From DATEOR01 sp963841425 (GTDB taxonomy: Bacteria > Actinomycetota > Thermoleophilia > Gaiellales > Gaiellaceae): a DNA stretch of 64,000 bases. Where the stretch lies: contig CAWJCL010000003.1 in NCBI GenBank assembly GCA_963841425.1, forward strand, positions 251,227-315,226, read 5' to 3'. The notes beneath the pieces were generated by a model. It had not been told where the DNA came from. It saw nothing but the letters and a program-made list of their open reading frames with translations, and did not search any database. Positions 27,216 to 35,909 of the stretch are shown here, piece after piece; position 1 is the first letter of the stretch, and each line of letters opens with the position of its first letter. Made by a program: the position numbers and the translations under genes.

Positions 27216-28787
27216 CTAACTCTCGCCGCCGAGTATCAGCCGGATGACGCGGAAGCGTGCGAGCTCGGGGAACGTGTCCCCCGCCCGAAGGATGCTCCGG
27301 CTCGTCAGAACCACGATGAGAGATGCGATTGCAGCCAACGGCACCGCGACCCAGATCGAAGGGCGGAGCGCCTCGTGCAGCGCGAACAAGGCGCCGGCGG
27401 TGAGCGCGACAGAGAGGTAGACCGGGGCGTGCTCACGCTCGAAGAAGGCGATACCAGTTCCCTTCCAGAGGCCCCACTGCTTCATGAGGTTGTGGACGAT
27501 CAACGTCGAAGATGTCGCGATCACCGCGCCGAGGGCACCGTATGAAGGAACGAGCGCAAAATTCAGCGCGAGATTCACGACCGCGGCGAAAATGCTGATG
27601 ACGACGATGAACCGGACCTTGCCGAACACCTTCAGCGTCAGGCCGTTGAAACCGAGCGCAGCGTTGACGTAATACGCGAGCGAGAGCAGCGTCAGGTAGG
27701 TCGCCGAGCTGCCGTAACGTTCGCCGAAGAGTGTGACGGTGAGGGGCTCCGACAGTGAGAACGTGAGCGCGAAGATTGGGAACGTGAGCACCGCGATCCA
27801 TGCCGAGGTCTGCCAGTACAGATGGCCGATTCCATCGGTGTCGTCGCGCGCGAACAGACGCGCGGCGACCGGGGTGAAGAGCAGCGTGAAGCTCGAGAAC
27901 ACGAGCAGGTTCAGGGTCGCGGCCGGCAGGATGACCCGGAGTGATCCGACCGCCTCGGCGCCGTTGTAGTGCCCGACGAGCATTGCGTCGGTCGTGTTGA
28001 TGACCATGTAGAGCAGGTCCGATGCGAGCAACGGCACCGTAAACCCGAACACCTCGCGCCACGGCAAGTCCAGGGTCGCCCAGTTGAACCGGTCGAGCAG
28101 CCCCTCCTGGCGCACTGTGCGGTAGAGGAAGAGGCTGTACAGCCCGACGATGATGACTCCGGCGGTGACGAACCCCACGGCGAGGAACGTCACGCTGGCC
28201 CCGGAGAACACGAGAAGGAGCACCACGGTAAGTCGGAGGATCGGGCCGAGGATGTTCTTGCGGAAGAAGATCGCCCGCGGCTTGGCGAGCACCGCGAAGA
28301 GGCCCGTGGTCAAGCCGTCCAACGCCTGAACTGGAACCCAGAAGATCATTATGAGCAATAGTGAAATCGCCTGCTCGTTCGAAATGAGAGATCCGGCGAG
28401 CAGGTTGTGGAAACCGTAGACGAGCAAAATCAGCCCGAGGCTGATTGAGAGAACCGTGCTCGTGACCATCACGATGGTGCCCCAGAGCTTGTCGTACGCC
28501 TTCTCCTCGTCGTAGATCGGGATGAACCGCGTGATCGAGCGGTCCAGGCCGAAGGTCGCCACGCTAACGCCGAGGCTCACGAGCGACACGGCGTACGCCC
28601 ACGACCCATAATCCGCCTTGGAGAGATAGCGGACGATCAGGATCTGGATCGCGAAGTTGATCCCGAGCGAGATGAAGCGGCCGCCGAGCAGGAGGCTCGA
28701 GCCGCGGATTTGCTTCCGCGTCGCCTCGTGCGCGGCCGGCCTTTCCCCGTGTGCGGCCGTAGAGGCTGTCGACGTGCGGATCGTCAT
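27216..28787 (-). CDS. wzx: Wzx-type polysaccharide flippase (MOP superfamily)
   Basis: The 523-residue protein has 12-14 predicted helices and begins with the oligosaccharide-flippase pattern 'LLLGGRFISLGINFAIQILIVRYLSKADYG'-like segment (residues ~32-61; first half quoted only in part here as GGRFISLGINFAIQ). The C-terminal half has 'LSLAYYVNAALGFNGLTLKV'. It should turn lipid-linked repeat units across the membrane for the Wzy protein. Together with the sugar transferase, Wzz-like proteins and Wzy it completes a Wzx/Wzy pathway. Confidence 0.9.
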   Translation of the reverse strand: MTIRTSTASTAAHGERPAAHEATRKQIRGSSLLLGGRFISLGINFAIQILIVRYLSKADYGSWAYAVSLVSLGVSVATFGLDRSITRFIPIYDEEKAYDKLWGTIVMVTSTVLSISLGLILLVYGFHNLLAGSLISNEQAISLLLIMIFWVPVQALDGLTTGLFAVLAKPRAIFFRKNILGPILRLTVVLLLVFSGASVTFLAVGFVTAGVIIVGLYSLFLYRTVRQEGLLDRFNWATLDLPWREVFGFTVPLLASDLLYMVINTTDAMLVGHYNGAEAVGSLRVILPAATLNLLVFSSFTLLFTPVAARLFARDDTDGIGHLYWQTSAWIAVLTFPIFALTFSLSEPLTVTLFGERYGSSATYLTLLSLAYYVNAALGFNGLTLKVFGKVRFIVVISIFAAVVNLALNFALVPSYGALGAVIATSSTLIVHNLMKQWGLWKGTGIAFFEREHAPVYLSVALTAGALFALHEALRPSIWVAVPLAAIASLIVVLTSRSILRAGDTFPELARFRVIRLILGGES

Positions 28788-28982
28788 CTCGCTTCGCTGG
28801 GCGGCAGCTCGGTCCTCGACGGAAATCTCCGCGACGGATGGCTTCCTCCGCCGCCACCCGCGATGAGCATGTCCCGCACCGTCCCGCCGTGCGTCGACTG
28901 GAACCCCACGATCGTCAGACTTTAGCCCTGCATCGGACTGGGGTGCGTGGCCACCGGCAGCTCGCAGCTCCGACGCCAGGCG

Positions 28983-31016
28983 CTAGGTTTGAGTCAATAC
29001 GAGCTGCGGGGTGTGTGTGCCTTCCTTGCTCGAGAACCAGGCGGCGTCGGGATACGATCCGACCAGGGCGAGGCTATACGTGTCGTTCCCGTTGATCTTG
29101 GAGCCGAGATCGATCTCGACCCAGGTTCCGAGTGCCGCTTTTCCGGCTGGCCCGATGGCCGCCCCTGAAGCAGGCGGCTTCGTGTTCCACGTGATCGTGC
29201 CCTCAGTCCACGTCGTGTCGGCGACCGAGTACAAGATCCCACCGCTCGTGCTGGCGTCGACGACGTAGAGCCTGAGTTTGGCGGACGTCACCGGGCCGGT
29301 CACGCCCCGGACAGTGAACTTGAGATAGGTGTCCGTTTCCGCAATCTTCTTGAACGAGCGGAGGTTGTCCGCGCTCCCGTTGTTCTCGTCGGGGAAGTTC
29401 GAGCGGACGAACGAGTCGTCGGTCGGCGTGAACGTGAGGGTCGGCCCGGCCGCCGTCACGGTGATGTAGCCGGACTTCGTCACGGTGTCGTCGCCGGACG
29501 AGTTCGAGGCGGTCAGCTTTACCGAGTACGTGCCCGGGCTCGTGTAGACGAAGCTGGGATTCTGCTGCGTCGAATCGACCGTTCCATCGTTCTGGAAATC
29601 CCACTGCCACGCAGTGGGGCCCCCGCTCGACGTGTCCGTGAAGTGGACGCTCAAAGGAGCGGCGCCGCTCGTGGGCGTGGCCGAGAACGCAGCCGCGGGC
29701 GAGATCCCGCCTCCCCCGCCGCCGCCGAGCGAGAAGTACTGGTGGAAATAGACGTGCTGGCCGCTCGAGGCGAGGACGACGAGCCCTGTGGCCGGGCCGA
29801 CGTTCTGCTTCGTCGAGGTGGAGTTGTTGAGTTTGCCGTCCGCGTCGGTCATGACGACCGTTCCTTTGCCGCCCGGGAAGGAGATGGAGCCCATCGGCGA
29901 TGTCTTCTCGTAGATGCTCCCGCCCGACTCCGGGGACGTCGCGAAGACGTGGATGATCTGGTCGACCTCGTCGAGCTCGACGATCGCGCGCGTATGGTGG
30001 TCCCGTTTCTGTCCGACCGTTGTGCTCGTCCAACTGCCCGACGTGCTGCGAACGAGCAGCATGACGAGCGGATCCGTCGAGCCGCCACGGGACGTCTTGA
30101 CGACGGCGTAGATGCGTCCGCTCGAGTCGGTCTTCAGGTTCATGTGGTCGTCGGCCATGTCGGTGCCCGACAGCGCAGTCTCGCCAGCCCAGGTCGTGTC
30201 GGAATCGGAGTCGCCATGGATGGCGAAATAATCGGTCCCGTTCGTCTGGTTGCTCCAAAAGACGCCCACCTTCCCGGCGAAGGCGATGACGGCGGAGTTG
30301 TCGTCGCTGTCGAAAATCGTCTTGGTCCCTGGCACGTTGGGCGTGAACGGAGTACCCCAGATCGCGTCGTTGCAGACGGGGTTGCACACGCTCGCGTTGA
30401 CCACGAATGTCGTTCCCTGCTTCCACGTCGCCCAAAGCTGCCCGGTGGAGTCCTTCGCGATCGTGAGGGCCTCCGTCTTGTAGTTGCCGATCTGGACAGG
30501 GAACCCGGCATCCAGCGAATACGTCTCCGTGGCCGCGTTGTAGCCGTAGCGGTACAAGCGCGCCGGGTTCCCAGAGCTCGAACCGGTCGAGAAGACGTGC
30601 GAGGCCACGTACAGCTTCCCCGAGGCCGCGTCCCAGAGCGTGTCCGCCCGCGAGCTGGAACGGTTGTCCAACGCCACCCCGGTGTCGACCCAGCTCTGGG
30701 AGCCGAGGTTCAGGCGGAAGATGTGGTAGGCCGAGGCACTCTGCGACCACATGCTCGCCCACCAGATCCCGTCGTTCCACCAGAGCTTGCTCTCCGGCTT
30801 CTCGCCCGTGAGAGCGGCCTGGGCTCCGGAGGTCGAGGGCCCTTCGTAGCCGATGTCGCCGGTAGCGGCCTGCGCCGCGGGGGCGCGCATGGAGGCAACC
30901 GCGCCGACCGCGAAGACCGTGAGGCAAAGGGCGGCCAGCCGGACGACGCCCCTACCGACCGACCGTTTTGGCTCACGACCCCTCACCGCAATGACACCAA
31001 GTTCGCACCCTTTCAC
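28983..31016 (-). CDS. Secreted beta-propeller/PKD/DNRLRE protein
   Basis: The 677-residue protein has a signal peptide near residues 25-50 and a ~375-residue N-terminal domain of repeated strands ('ESKLWWNDGIWWASMW', 'DSTGQLWATWKQG', 'ADDHMNLKTDSSGRIYAVVK'). A poly-Gly linker, one PKD domain (~435-523, 'GPTAWQWDFQNDGTVD') and a C-terminal DNRLRE/CBM-like jelly roll (~526-677) complete it. The N-terminal domain is homologous to the whole mature protein at 33493-34755. It should bind or organise extracellular polysaccharide. I see no catalytic site. The start among several GTG codons is uncertain. Confidence 0.8.
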   Translation of the reverse strand: MKGCELGVIAVRGREPKRSVGRGVVRLAALCLTVFAVGAVASMRAPAAQAATGDIGYEGPSTSGAQAALTGEKPESKLWWNDGIWWASMWSQSASAYHIFRLNLGSQSWVDTGVALDNRSSSRADTLWDAASGKLYVASHVFSTGSSSGNPARLYRYGYNAATETYSLDAGFPVQIGNYKTEALTIAKDSTGQLWATWKQGTTFVVNASVCNPVCNDAIWGTPFTPNVPGTKTIFDSDDNSAVIAFAGKVGVFWSNQTNGTDYFAIHGDSDSDTTWAGETALSGTDMADDHMNLKTDSSGRIYAVVKTSRGGSTDPLVMLLVRSTSGSWTSTTVGQKRDHHTRAIVELDEVDQIIHVFATSPESGGSIYEKTSPMGSISFPGGKGTVVMTDADGKLNNSTSTKQNVGPATGLVVLASSGQHVYFHQYFSLGGGGGGGISPAAAFSATPTSGAAPLSVHFTDTSSGGPTAWQWDFQNDGTVDSTQQNPSFVYTSPGTYSVKLTASNSSGDDTVTKSGYITVTAAGPTLTFTPTDDSFVRSNFPDENNGSADNLRSFKKIAETDTYLKFTVRGVTGPVTSAKLRLYVVDASTSGGILYSVADTTWTEGTITWNTKPPASGAAIGPAGKAALGTWVEIDLGSKINGNDTYSLALVGSYPDAAWFSSKEGTHTPQLVLTQT

Positions 31017-31104
31017 ACTCGGCGTACGATCACAATGGAGTCGAGTAGAGTCGGGGCTCGGTTCGCGGTCGATCCGGCTGCAAGCGATTGGACGTCAGGG
31101 GGGC

Positions 31105-32007
31105 ATGTTTCCGAACCTCGTCATCGTAGGGGCACCGAAGTGCGGAACCACGTCGCTCTTCGCGTGGCTCTCTGAGCATCCGAGTGCTTGCGGTTCGAAG
31201 GTCAAGGAGGCCCGATATTTCCTCGATCCGGACGACCCGCTCTTCAAGCGGTCCTCGAACTATCGCGACCATGGTCTCGGCGGGTACGAGGAGTATTTCG
31301 AGCCGTGCGGAACGGTGCACCGAGAGCTGGTCGTCGAAGCGACGCCCGTCTATCTCTACCAGAAGGTGGCGCCGGAAGGCCTGTCCCGGATCGAGCCCCA
31401 GCCGCACCTGGTCCTCATGTTTCGCAAGCCCTCGGAGCGCGTCTACTCTCACTTCCACTTCCTGCGCGACAGCCACGCTCGCATCGACAGCCGCCTCCCA
31501 TTCGACGAGTTCGTCGGACAAGTTCGGGCCGGCGATCCCGATATCCCTCCGTACGGCCACGCAAAGGACGTCATCGCGCACAGCCGGTACGTCGAGTACC
31601 TCCCCGCCTGGCTCGAGAGATTTCCCCGCGACCACCTGCATTTCTTCCTGTTCGAGCAGCTCCAACAGGATCCGGCGACCTTCATGAAGTCGATAGCCCG
31701 GGAATTCCATATCGAGCCGTCGTTCTACGGCTCCTACTCGTTTCCGCGGAAGAACACCACATTTCGGATCCGACGTCCCTGGATGCATCGGTTCCGCCGA
31801 GCGGTCGGGAGACGTGTCCCAGCACATACGCGCAAGCGCATCAAGGCATCCACGGCCTCCGCTTACGCCCGGATCAACGTCGAGCCCGCGCGAAGATCGC
31901 GAACCTCCGCGGATGCCGAGACCCTCCTCGCTCTCGAGGAATACTTCGAGCCCTTCAACGAGCGGCTCGCCGAGCTCACCGGCCTCGACCTCACCTCCTG
32001 GCGCTGA
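31105..32007 (+). CDS. PAPS-dependent sulfotransferase
   Basis: The 300-residue enzyme starts at the ATG at 31105 after a GGGGGG stretch. It has the 5'-phosphosulfate loop 'VGAPKCGTTSLF' (residues 8-19) and the 3'-phosphate region 'FRKPSERVYSHFHFLRDSH'. It resembles heparan-sulfate/NodH-type carbohydrate sulfotransferases. Its place inside the polysaccharide locus suggests that the surface polymer is sulfated. It converges on the second Wzz-like gene with only one base between stops. Confidence 0.9.
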   Translation: MFPNLVIVGAPKCGTTSLFAWLSEHPSACGSKVKEARYFLDPDDPLFKRSSNYRDHGLGGYEEYFEPCGTVHRELVVEATPVYLYQKVAPEGLSRIEPQPHLVLMFRKPSERVYSHFHFLRDSHARIDSRLPFDEFVGQVRAGDPDIPPYGHAKDVIAHSRYVEYLPAWLERFPRDHLHFFLFEQLQQDPATFMKSIAREFHIEPSFYGSYSFPRKNTTFRIRRPWMHRFRRAVGRRVPAHTRKRIKASTASAYARINVEPARRSRTSADAETLLALEEYFEPFNERLAELTGLDLTSWR

Positions 32008-32008
32008 G

Positions 32009-33373
32009 CTAGAGCGCCCGGCTGCGCGCGGTGGTCGGGCCGCCGGCACGCGGGCGCTTCGTGTTCGTCCGGTTCGTCGGCGGCTCGTCGGCTGGACCCG
32101 GCGTACCGGTCACCGCGGCCTGCAGCACCGCGCCGATGAGCTTGGGGCCCACGGGCTCGAGGGACTCGACCGCCTTCTCGACGTCTGCGCGCTTGGTTTG
32201 TCCGGCTCCGACGACGAGGAAGGTCGCCTCTGCGGCTCGCGCCCACGTCAGCGCACCCCGCGAGCGGGTCGGTGCAGGTCCGTGCACGATCACGACGTCG
32301 GCGTCGGCCGAGAGTGCGGAGACGATCGCCTCCGCGTCCTTGACAGTCAGGCCCGGCGGCCGGGTCCGCGGCCGGGCGAGCATGAGTGGCGGTCCCGAGC
32401 GCAGCGTGAAACGGTCGAGGGTGATTCCCGCGCACGCGACCGGCTCCAGCCGCCTTACGAGCGAAGCGCCACGCTCCCGTCCATCCATCTGCAGGTACCG
32501 CGGGACGCCGTTGCCCTCGAAGTCGGCGACCGCGACGCGGTGCCCGTCGAGGGCCAACGAGAGACCGAGGTCGACAACGACCTCGCCGCTGCCGTGCCCT
32601 CCGTCGGCGCCGACGATGACCAGGCTTCGTGGTGTCACGGAACCGGCCGCCAGCGCAACTCGTGCGGCCAGCCGCCGGTACGACGCCAGCTCTGCGGCGC
32701 GGACCGCCGATGCCGGGGAGAACGATTCAGCGCGCAAACTTCCGTCGAGGGTCCCGAGCACTGGCAGGCCACTGGTCTTCGCCAGGTCCTCCTTCCCATT
32801 CACCCTCGGTGTACGAGCCTCGGCCACGAGGACGAACGCGAGGCCTGCGAACAGCCCGGCGAAGGCGCCAAACTCGAGCAGCAGGGCGGGGCGCGGCCGG
32901 ATCCGCATCGCAGACGTGGCAGGATCGACGACTTCGAGCCGGGGCTCCGATGCGAGCGGGCCAGCGGAGGCCGAGGGGGCCGGCTGGGTGGATGCGTAGC
33001 GTCGCAGTCCCGCCGCGACGGCGTTCACGAGCGCGATCGCTTCTGCCCCTTTCCGGGTGTCGACCTCGATCGTGACGATTCGGGTGTCCGCATCGGACTC
33101 CCCACGAACGCTGTCGCGAAGCTCGGCGAGAGAGATGTCCTGCTTTGCGTCGCGCAGCGCATATGCGAGCACGGGGGTGCTTTTCACGAGCTCGGCGTAG
33201 GTGGGAGAGAGCCCGGCCGGGTGCCCGACCAAGACCTTGGCGCGCGCTTCGTAGGTGGCGGAGATGCGAGAGCCGAACGCGTACGCGACCAATGCGCCTC
33301 CGATCGTTGCGAGCAAAACGGCCACCCACCATCTCCGCAGGAGCGGACCGAGCCCGATACGCCGATTGCCCAT
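32009..33373 (-). CDS. Second Wzz-like protein with degenerate nucleotide-binding domain
   Basis: At 454 residues it has TM1 (~15-34), an extracytoplasmic domain beginning 'SATYEARAKVLVG', TM2 (~163-184) and a cytoplasmic BY-kinase-like domain. The P-loop position reads 'IVGADGGHGSGEVVVDLG' (from ~253), so the Walker A Lys is replaced by Glu. The C-terminus is a 35-residue Pro/Thr/Arg tail without a Tyr cluster. It shares overall layout and the shape of the defect with the protein at 14872-16107. It is likely a co-polymerase/chain-length regulator. Confidence 0.8.
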   Translation of the reverse strand: MGNRRIGLGPLLRRWWVAVLLATIGGALVAYAFGSRISATYEARAKVLVGHPAGLSPTYAELVKSTPVLAYALRDAKQDISLAELRDSVRGESDADTRIVTIEVDTRKGAEAIALVNAVAAGLRRYASTQPAPSASAGPLASEPRLEVVDPATSAMRIRPRPALLLEFGAFAGLFAGLAFVLVAEARTPRVNGKEDLAKTSGLPVLGTLDGSLRAESFSPASAVRAAELASYRRLAARVALAAGSVTPRSLVIVGADGGHGSGEVVVDLGLSLALDGHRVAVADFEGNGVPRYLQMDGRERGASLVRRLEPVACAGITLDRFTLRSGPPLMLARPRTRPPGLTVKDAEAIVSALSADADVVIVHGPAPTRSRGALTWARAAEATFLVVGAGQTKRADVEKAVESLEPVGPKLIGAVLQAAVTGTPGPADEPPTNRTNTKRPRAGGPTTARSRAL

Positions 33374-33400
33374 GCCCGCAGAGTAGTGCGACGCGCGAGC

Positions 33401-33445
33401 GCAGAGCCCCGGAGGGGAGGAAGCGGCCCCCTCCGGGCGCTGCGT
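33401..33445 (-). terminator. Two-part hairpin terminator downstream of the deacetylase-propeller genes
   Basis: CCCGGAGGGG (33409-33418) pairs with CCCCTCCGGG (33429-33438), and outer arms CGCAG/CTGCG extend the stem. It lies about 50 bases after the minus-strand stop at 33493 and ahead of the Wzz-like gene, so it probably ends the long minus-strand transcript. Confidence 0.65.
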
Positions 33446-33492
33446 CTTAGGAGATCACCGCGATCCGAGCGGCGAAGGCTCCGTGCTCGTCG

Positions 33493-34755
33493 TCAGTGCC
33501 GGGTACGCACCCAGGCATGCCAGTAGCGCTTCGTCGCCGCGTTCGTGGCCAGGACCGGGAAGTGGCTCCTCGCGCCGACACCCTGCTTCGTCGACGTGGG
33601 GTTGCCCATCTCGCTGTCGCTGTCGCGGATCACGCGGGCTCCGGCCTTGAACTGCGTGAAGGACGGATGGCCGAGGCGGGTCTTCTTCATGAAGATCGCC
33701 TTATTGTGGATCGAGCCTTCGAAGACCCGGATGCGGTTGTGCCGCTGGTCGAGGAGGACAATCGGGCGGGTGTGGTCGAGCGAGGCCCGCGAGACGGTGA
33801 AGCGCTTCCAGTTGCCGTCGGTCGTCCGCCGAAGGAGCATCGTGCCGGGCTTCGTCTCCCCCCCGAACTTCGTCTTCGTCACCGCGAAGACGCGTCCCTT
33901 CGAGTCGGCCTTCAGGTTGATGTGGTCGTCGGCCATCTTGCGGTCATTGATTGCGGTCTCGGTCGACAACCAGGTGTTGAATGGATCACCGTCCTGGTGG
34001 ACGGCGAACAGGATCTGGTCGTGGGCCACATCCCTCGTATCGCTCCACATCACCCCGATGTTGCTGCCGAAATGGACCACCGACGAGATGTCGTCGGGGG
34101 AGACGTCGCCGAGGTCGAGAGTCCCCCCGCCGAACGTGCAGTTCGCGAAATTGCCGACACAGTCGCCGTCCGTCTTCTTCACGTACACCTGGTGCTGGCC
34201 GCCGCTCGTCGCCTGCACCCACGTCGCCCAGATGGCTCCGGTCGAGTCGCGGTCGATGACGAGCGTCTCGCTCTTCTGGCCGTCGATCACCTCGTTCCCG
34301 GCGGGAGCGTACTTGTGCGTCCCCGAATTCCAGTTGAAGAGGTAGAGCCGCATCTGGTCCTTCGGGTCGGGCGAGGCGATGTTGTGGCTGACGTCCACAT
34401 GCTTGTGCGAGGCGATGAACAGCTTGTTCCCCACCGAGAGGGCGTCCTGCCGCGTGCTGTCTCGCGTGTCCACCGCGACGTGGGTATTGACCCATTTCTG
34501 CTTGTGAGCATTGAGGCGGAAGATGAGGTACGTGTTGTTTCCGGGGGCGACCTTCTTGGCCATGACGGCCCACCACGCCCCGTGGCTGAACCACACCTTG
34601 CTCTCGGGCTTCGCCGTCGTCGGCGCGCCGCTCGTGCCGGCCGTGTAGGCGCCGTCTCGGTGACCCGAGTCCGCATGGACGACGGCGGGGACGACGAGGG
34701 CGGCCGTGAGGCCGCAAAGAATCGTGCATGCAGCGAGGCTTGTTCGTCTCTTCAA
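33493..34755 (-). CDS. Secreted beta-propeller-like protein, paralogue of the PKD/DNRLRE protein
   Basis: A 420-residue exported protein with a signal peptide ending near 'VVHADS' (residue ~30). It aligns along its length with residues ~50-425 of the protein at 28983-31016: 'ESKVWFSHGAWWAVM', 'DSTGAIWATWVQA', 'ADDHINLKADSKGRVFAVTK', and the terminal 'GNPTSTKQGVGA'. It lacks the PKD and DNRLRE modules and is unusually rich in Lys and His. Function is unknown; an extracellular lectin-like or scaffold role is inferred. It is the last gene before the hairpin at 33401. Confidence 0.75.
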   Translation of the reverse strand: MKRRTSLAACTILCGLTAALVVPAVVHADSGHRDGAYTAGTSGAPTTAKPESKVWFSHGAWWAVMAKKVAPGNNTYLIFRLNAHKQKWVNTHVAVDTRDSTRQDALSVGNKLFIASHKHVDVSHNIASPDPKDQMRLYLFNWNSGTHKYAPAGNEVIDGQKSETLVIDRDSTGAIWATWVQATSGGQHQVYVKKTDGDCVGNFANCTFGGGTLDLGDVSPDDISSVVHFGSNIGVMWSDTRDVAHDQILFAVHQDGDPFNTWLSTETAINDRKMADDHINLKADSKGRVFAVTKTKFGGETKPGTMLLRRTTDGNWKRFTVSRASLDHTRPIVLLDQRHNRIRVFEGSIHNKAIFMKKTRLGHPSFTQFKAGARVIRDSDSEMGNPTSTKQGVGARSHFPVLATNAATKRYWHAWVRTRH

Positions 34756-34835
34756 TTCACTCTCCCTTTCCGCAGGTCTGTGTTTGTCTGCAGCCAGGCC
34801 GAGCGTGACGCCCTACCCGGTCCCGGGCTCGCAAC

Positions 34836-35909
34836 TTATCGATTTCGAAGCGCTGTGTGTCCGTCCAAGCGTGTTTGGTGTTCGTGCACCTCCCTTCGCG
34901 AGTTGGGCCTGTGCCACCGGGGCAGAAGCTGCGCGCGCACGAGCGGCACGGCGGATGCTCGGCCAACGTTGATGCGCCGAAGCCGCAGCCAGTCGGCGGT
35001 GCGGATGTCGTTCGTCCCTCGCTTCGCCGAGAACGCGAGCTCGAACCTCTCCTCTACGAGAATGCGCGCGACCTCGGGGCTCTCTCCCCCGGCCGGGTAG
35101 GCAAAAACGCGTGCCGCCCTACCGACCTCACGTTCGAGATCCTCGAGCGATCCGACGATCTCGGCGCGCGCCCTCTCGACCGGCACCTTGTCGAGGAGTG
35201 GGTGAGTTCGAGAGTGAGGCGCCAGGTCGACGCCCTCAGACCCGAGGCGGCGGAGTTCCGGCCAGCCGAGGACCTCGGATCGGGCCGGAGGAGCCCCGAG
35301 CGTCTCGCAGACCTCGTCCACGAGCTTCATTCCCTCCTCGTGGGGCAACGATTTCACCGTGCTCCGAAGGAGCCGATACGCGTCCACGCGGTCGGATGTC
35401 GACTCGAGGCGAAGCTCCCCGACCGGAGTGTCGATCCCGGTCGCGCTCGCCCGGCTGACTGCGCTGTAGAGCCGGTCCCACCAGAATGCTCTCCCTGGGT
35501 CTCCCGGATAGGCCGTGGGAACGAAGAGAACGGCCGGAATGCCTTGGCGTCGGAGGATCGGCCAGGCGTGGTCTGCGAAGTCGCGGTAGCCGTCGTCGAA
35601 CGTGACGAGGACGGAGCGGAGCGGCAGCGCGTGCTCTCCGCGGCGCGCACCGAGCAGCTCGGCCAGTGAGAGCGGCCGGTAGCGGGAGGCCAGGAATGTC
35701 ATCTGAGCAGCAAACTCGGCAGGGTCGGTGAAGAGGCCGGGGTAGCAGAGCGGCGAAAGCGCCGGATCGGCGACTCGGTGGTATGTGAGGACCGCGAATC
35801 CGCCGGGCCGGGCGGGCATCATCCGCTCGAGCGCCGCGACGAACAGCTCGAACCCCCTCGTCCGCGTGGCCGCGAGAGCGGAGCGGCGGATGAAACCCTT
35901 CCCGCTCAC
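34836..35909 (-). CDS. Polysaccharide deacetylase (NodB-type)
   Basis: From the GTG at 35909 (overlapping the ATP-grasp stop by four bases), 357 residues. The NodB motifs are present: 'VLVTFDDGYRDF' (103-108 holds TFDDGY with the catalytic base Asp), 'HSRTHPLLD' for the metal His pair, and 'VFAYPAGGESPE'. 'AVLTYHRVAD' near the N-terminus is typical of this branch. It should remove N-acetyl groups from the polymer or an intermediate. No signal peptide is evident, so it may act before export. 80 bases separate it from the propeller gene downstream. Confidence 0.88.
   Translation of the reverse strand: MSGKGFIRRSALAATRTRGFELFVAALERMMPARPGGFAVLTYHRVADPALSPLCYPGLFTDPAEFAAQMTFLASRYRPLSLAELLGARRGEHALPLRSVLVTFDDGYRDFADHAWPILRRQGIPAVLFVPTAYPGDPGRAFWWDRLYSAVSRASATGIDTPVGELRLESTSDRVDAYRLLRSTVKSLPHEEGMKLVDEVCETLGAPPARSEVLGWPELRRLGSEGVDLAPHSRTHPLLDKVPVERARAEIVGSLEDLEREVGRAARVFAYPAGGESPEVARILVEERFELAFSAKRGTNDIRTADWLRLRRINVGRASAVPLVRAQLLPRWHRPNSRREVHEHQTRLDGHTALRNR

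Noticed and set aside
29643..31175. Plus-strand frame of 510 codons opposite the PKD/DNRLRE protein
   Set aside because: No domain, biased composition. The minus-strand protein has a signal peptide and recognisable domains.
31814..33526. Plus-strand frame of 570 codons opposite the second Wzz-like gene
   Set aside because: Shadow of the minus-strand gene. It overlaps the sulfotransferase in another frame and shows no motifs.
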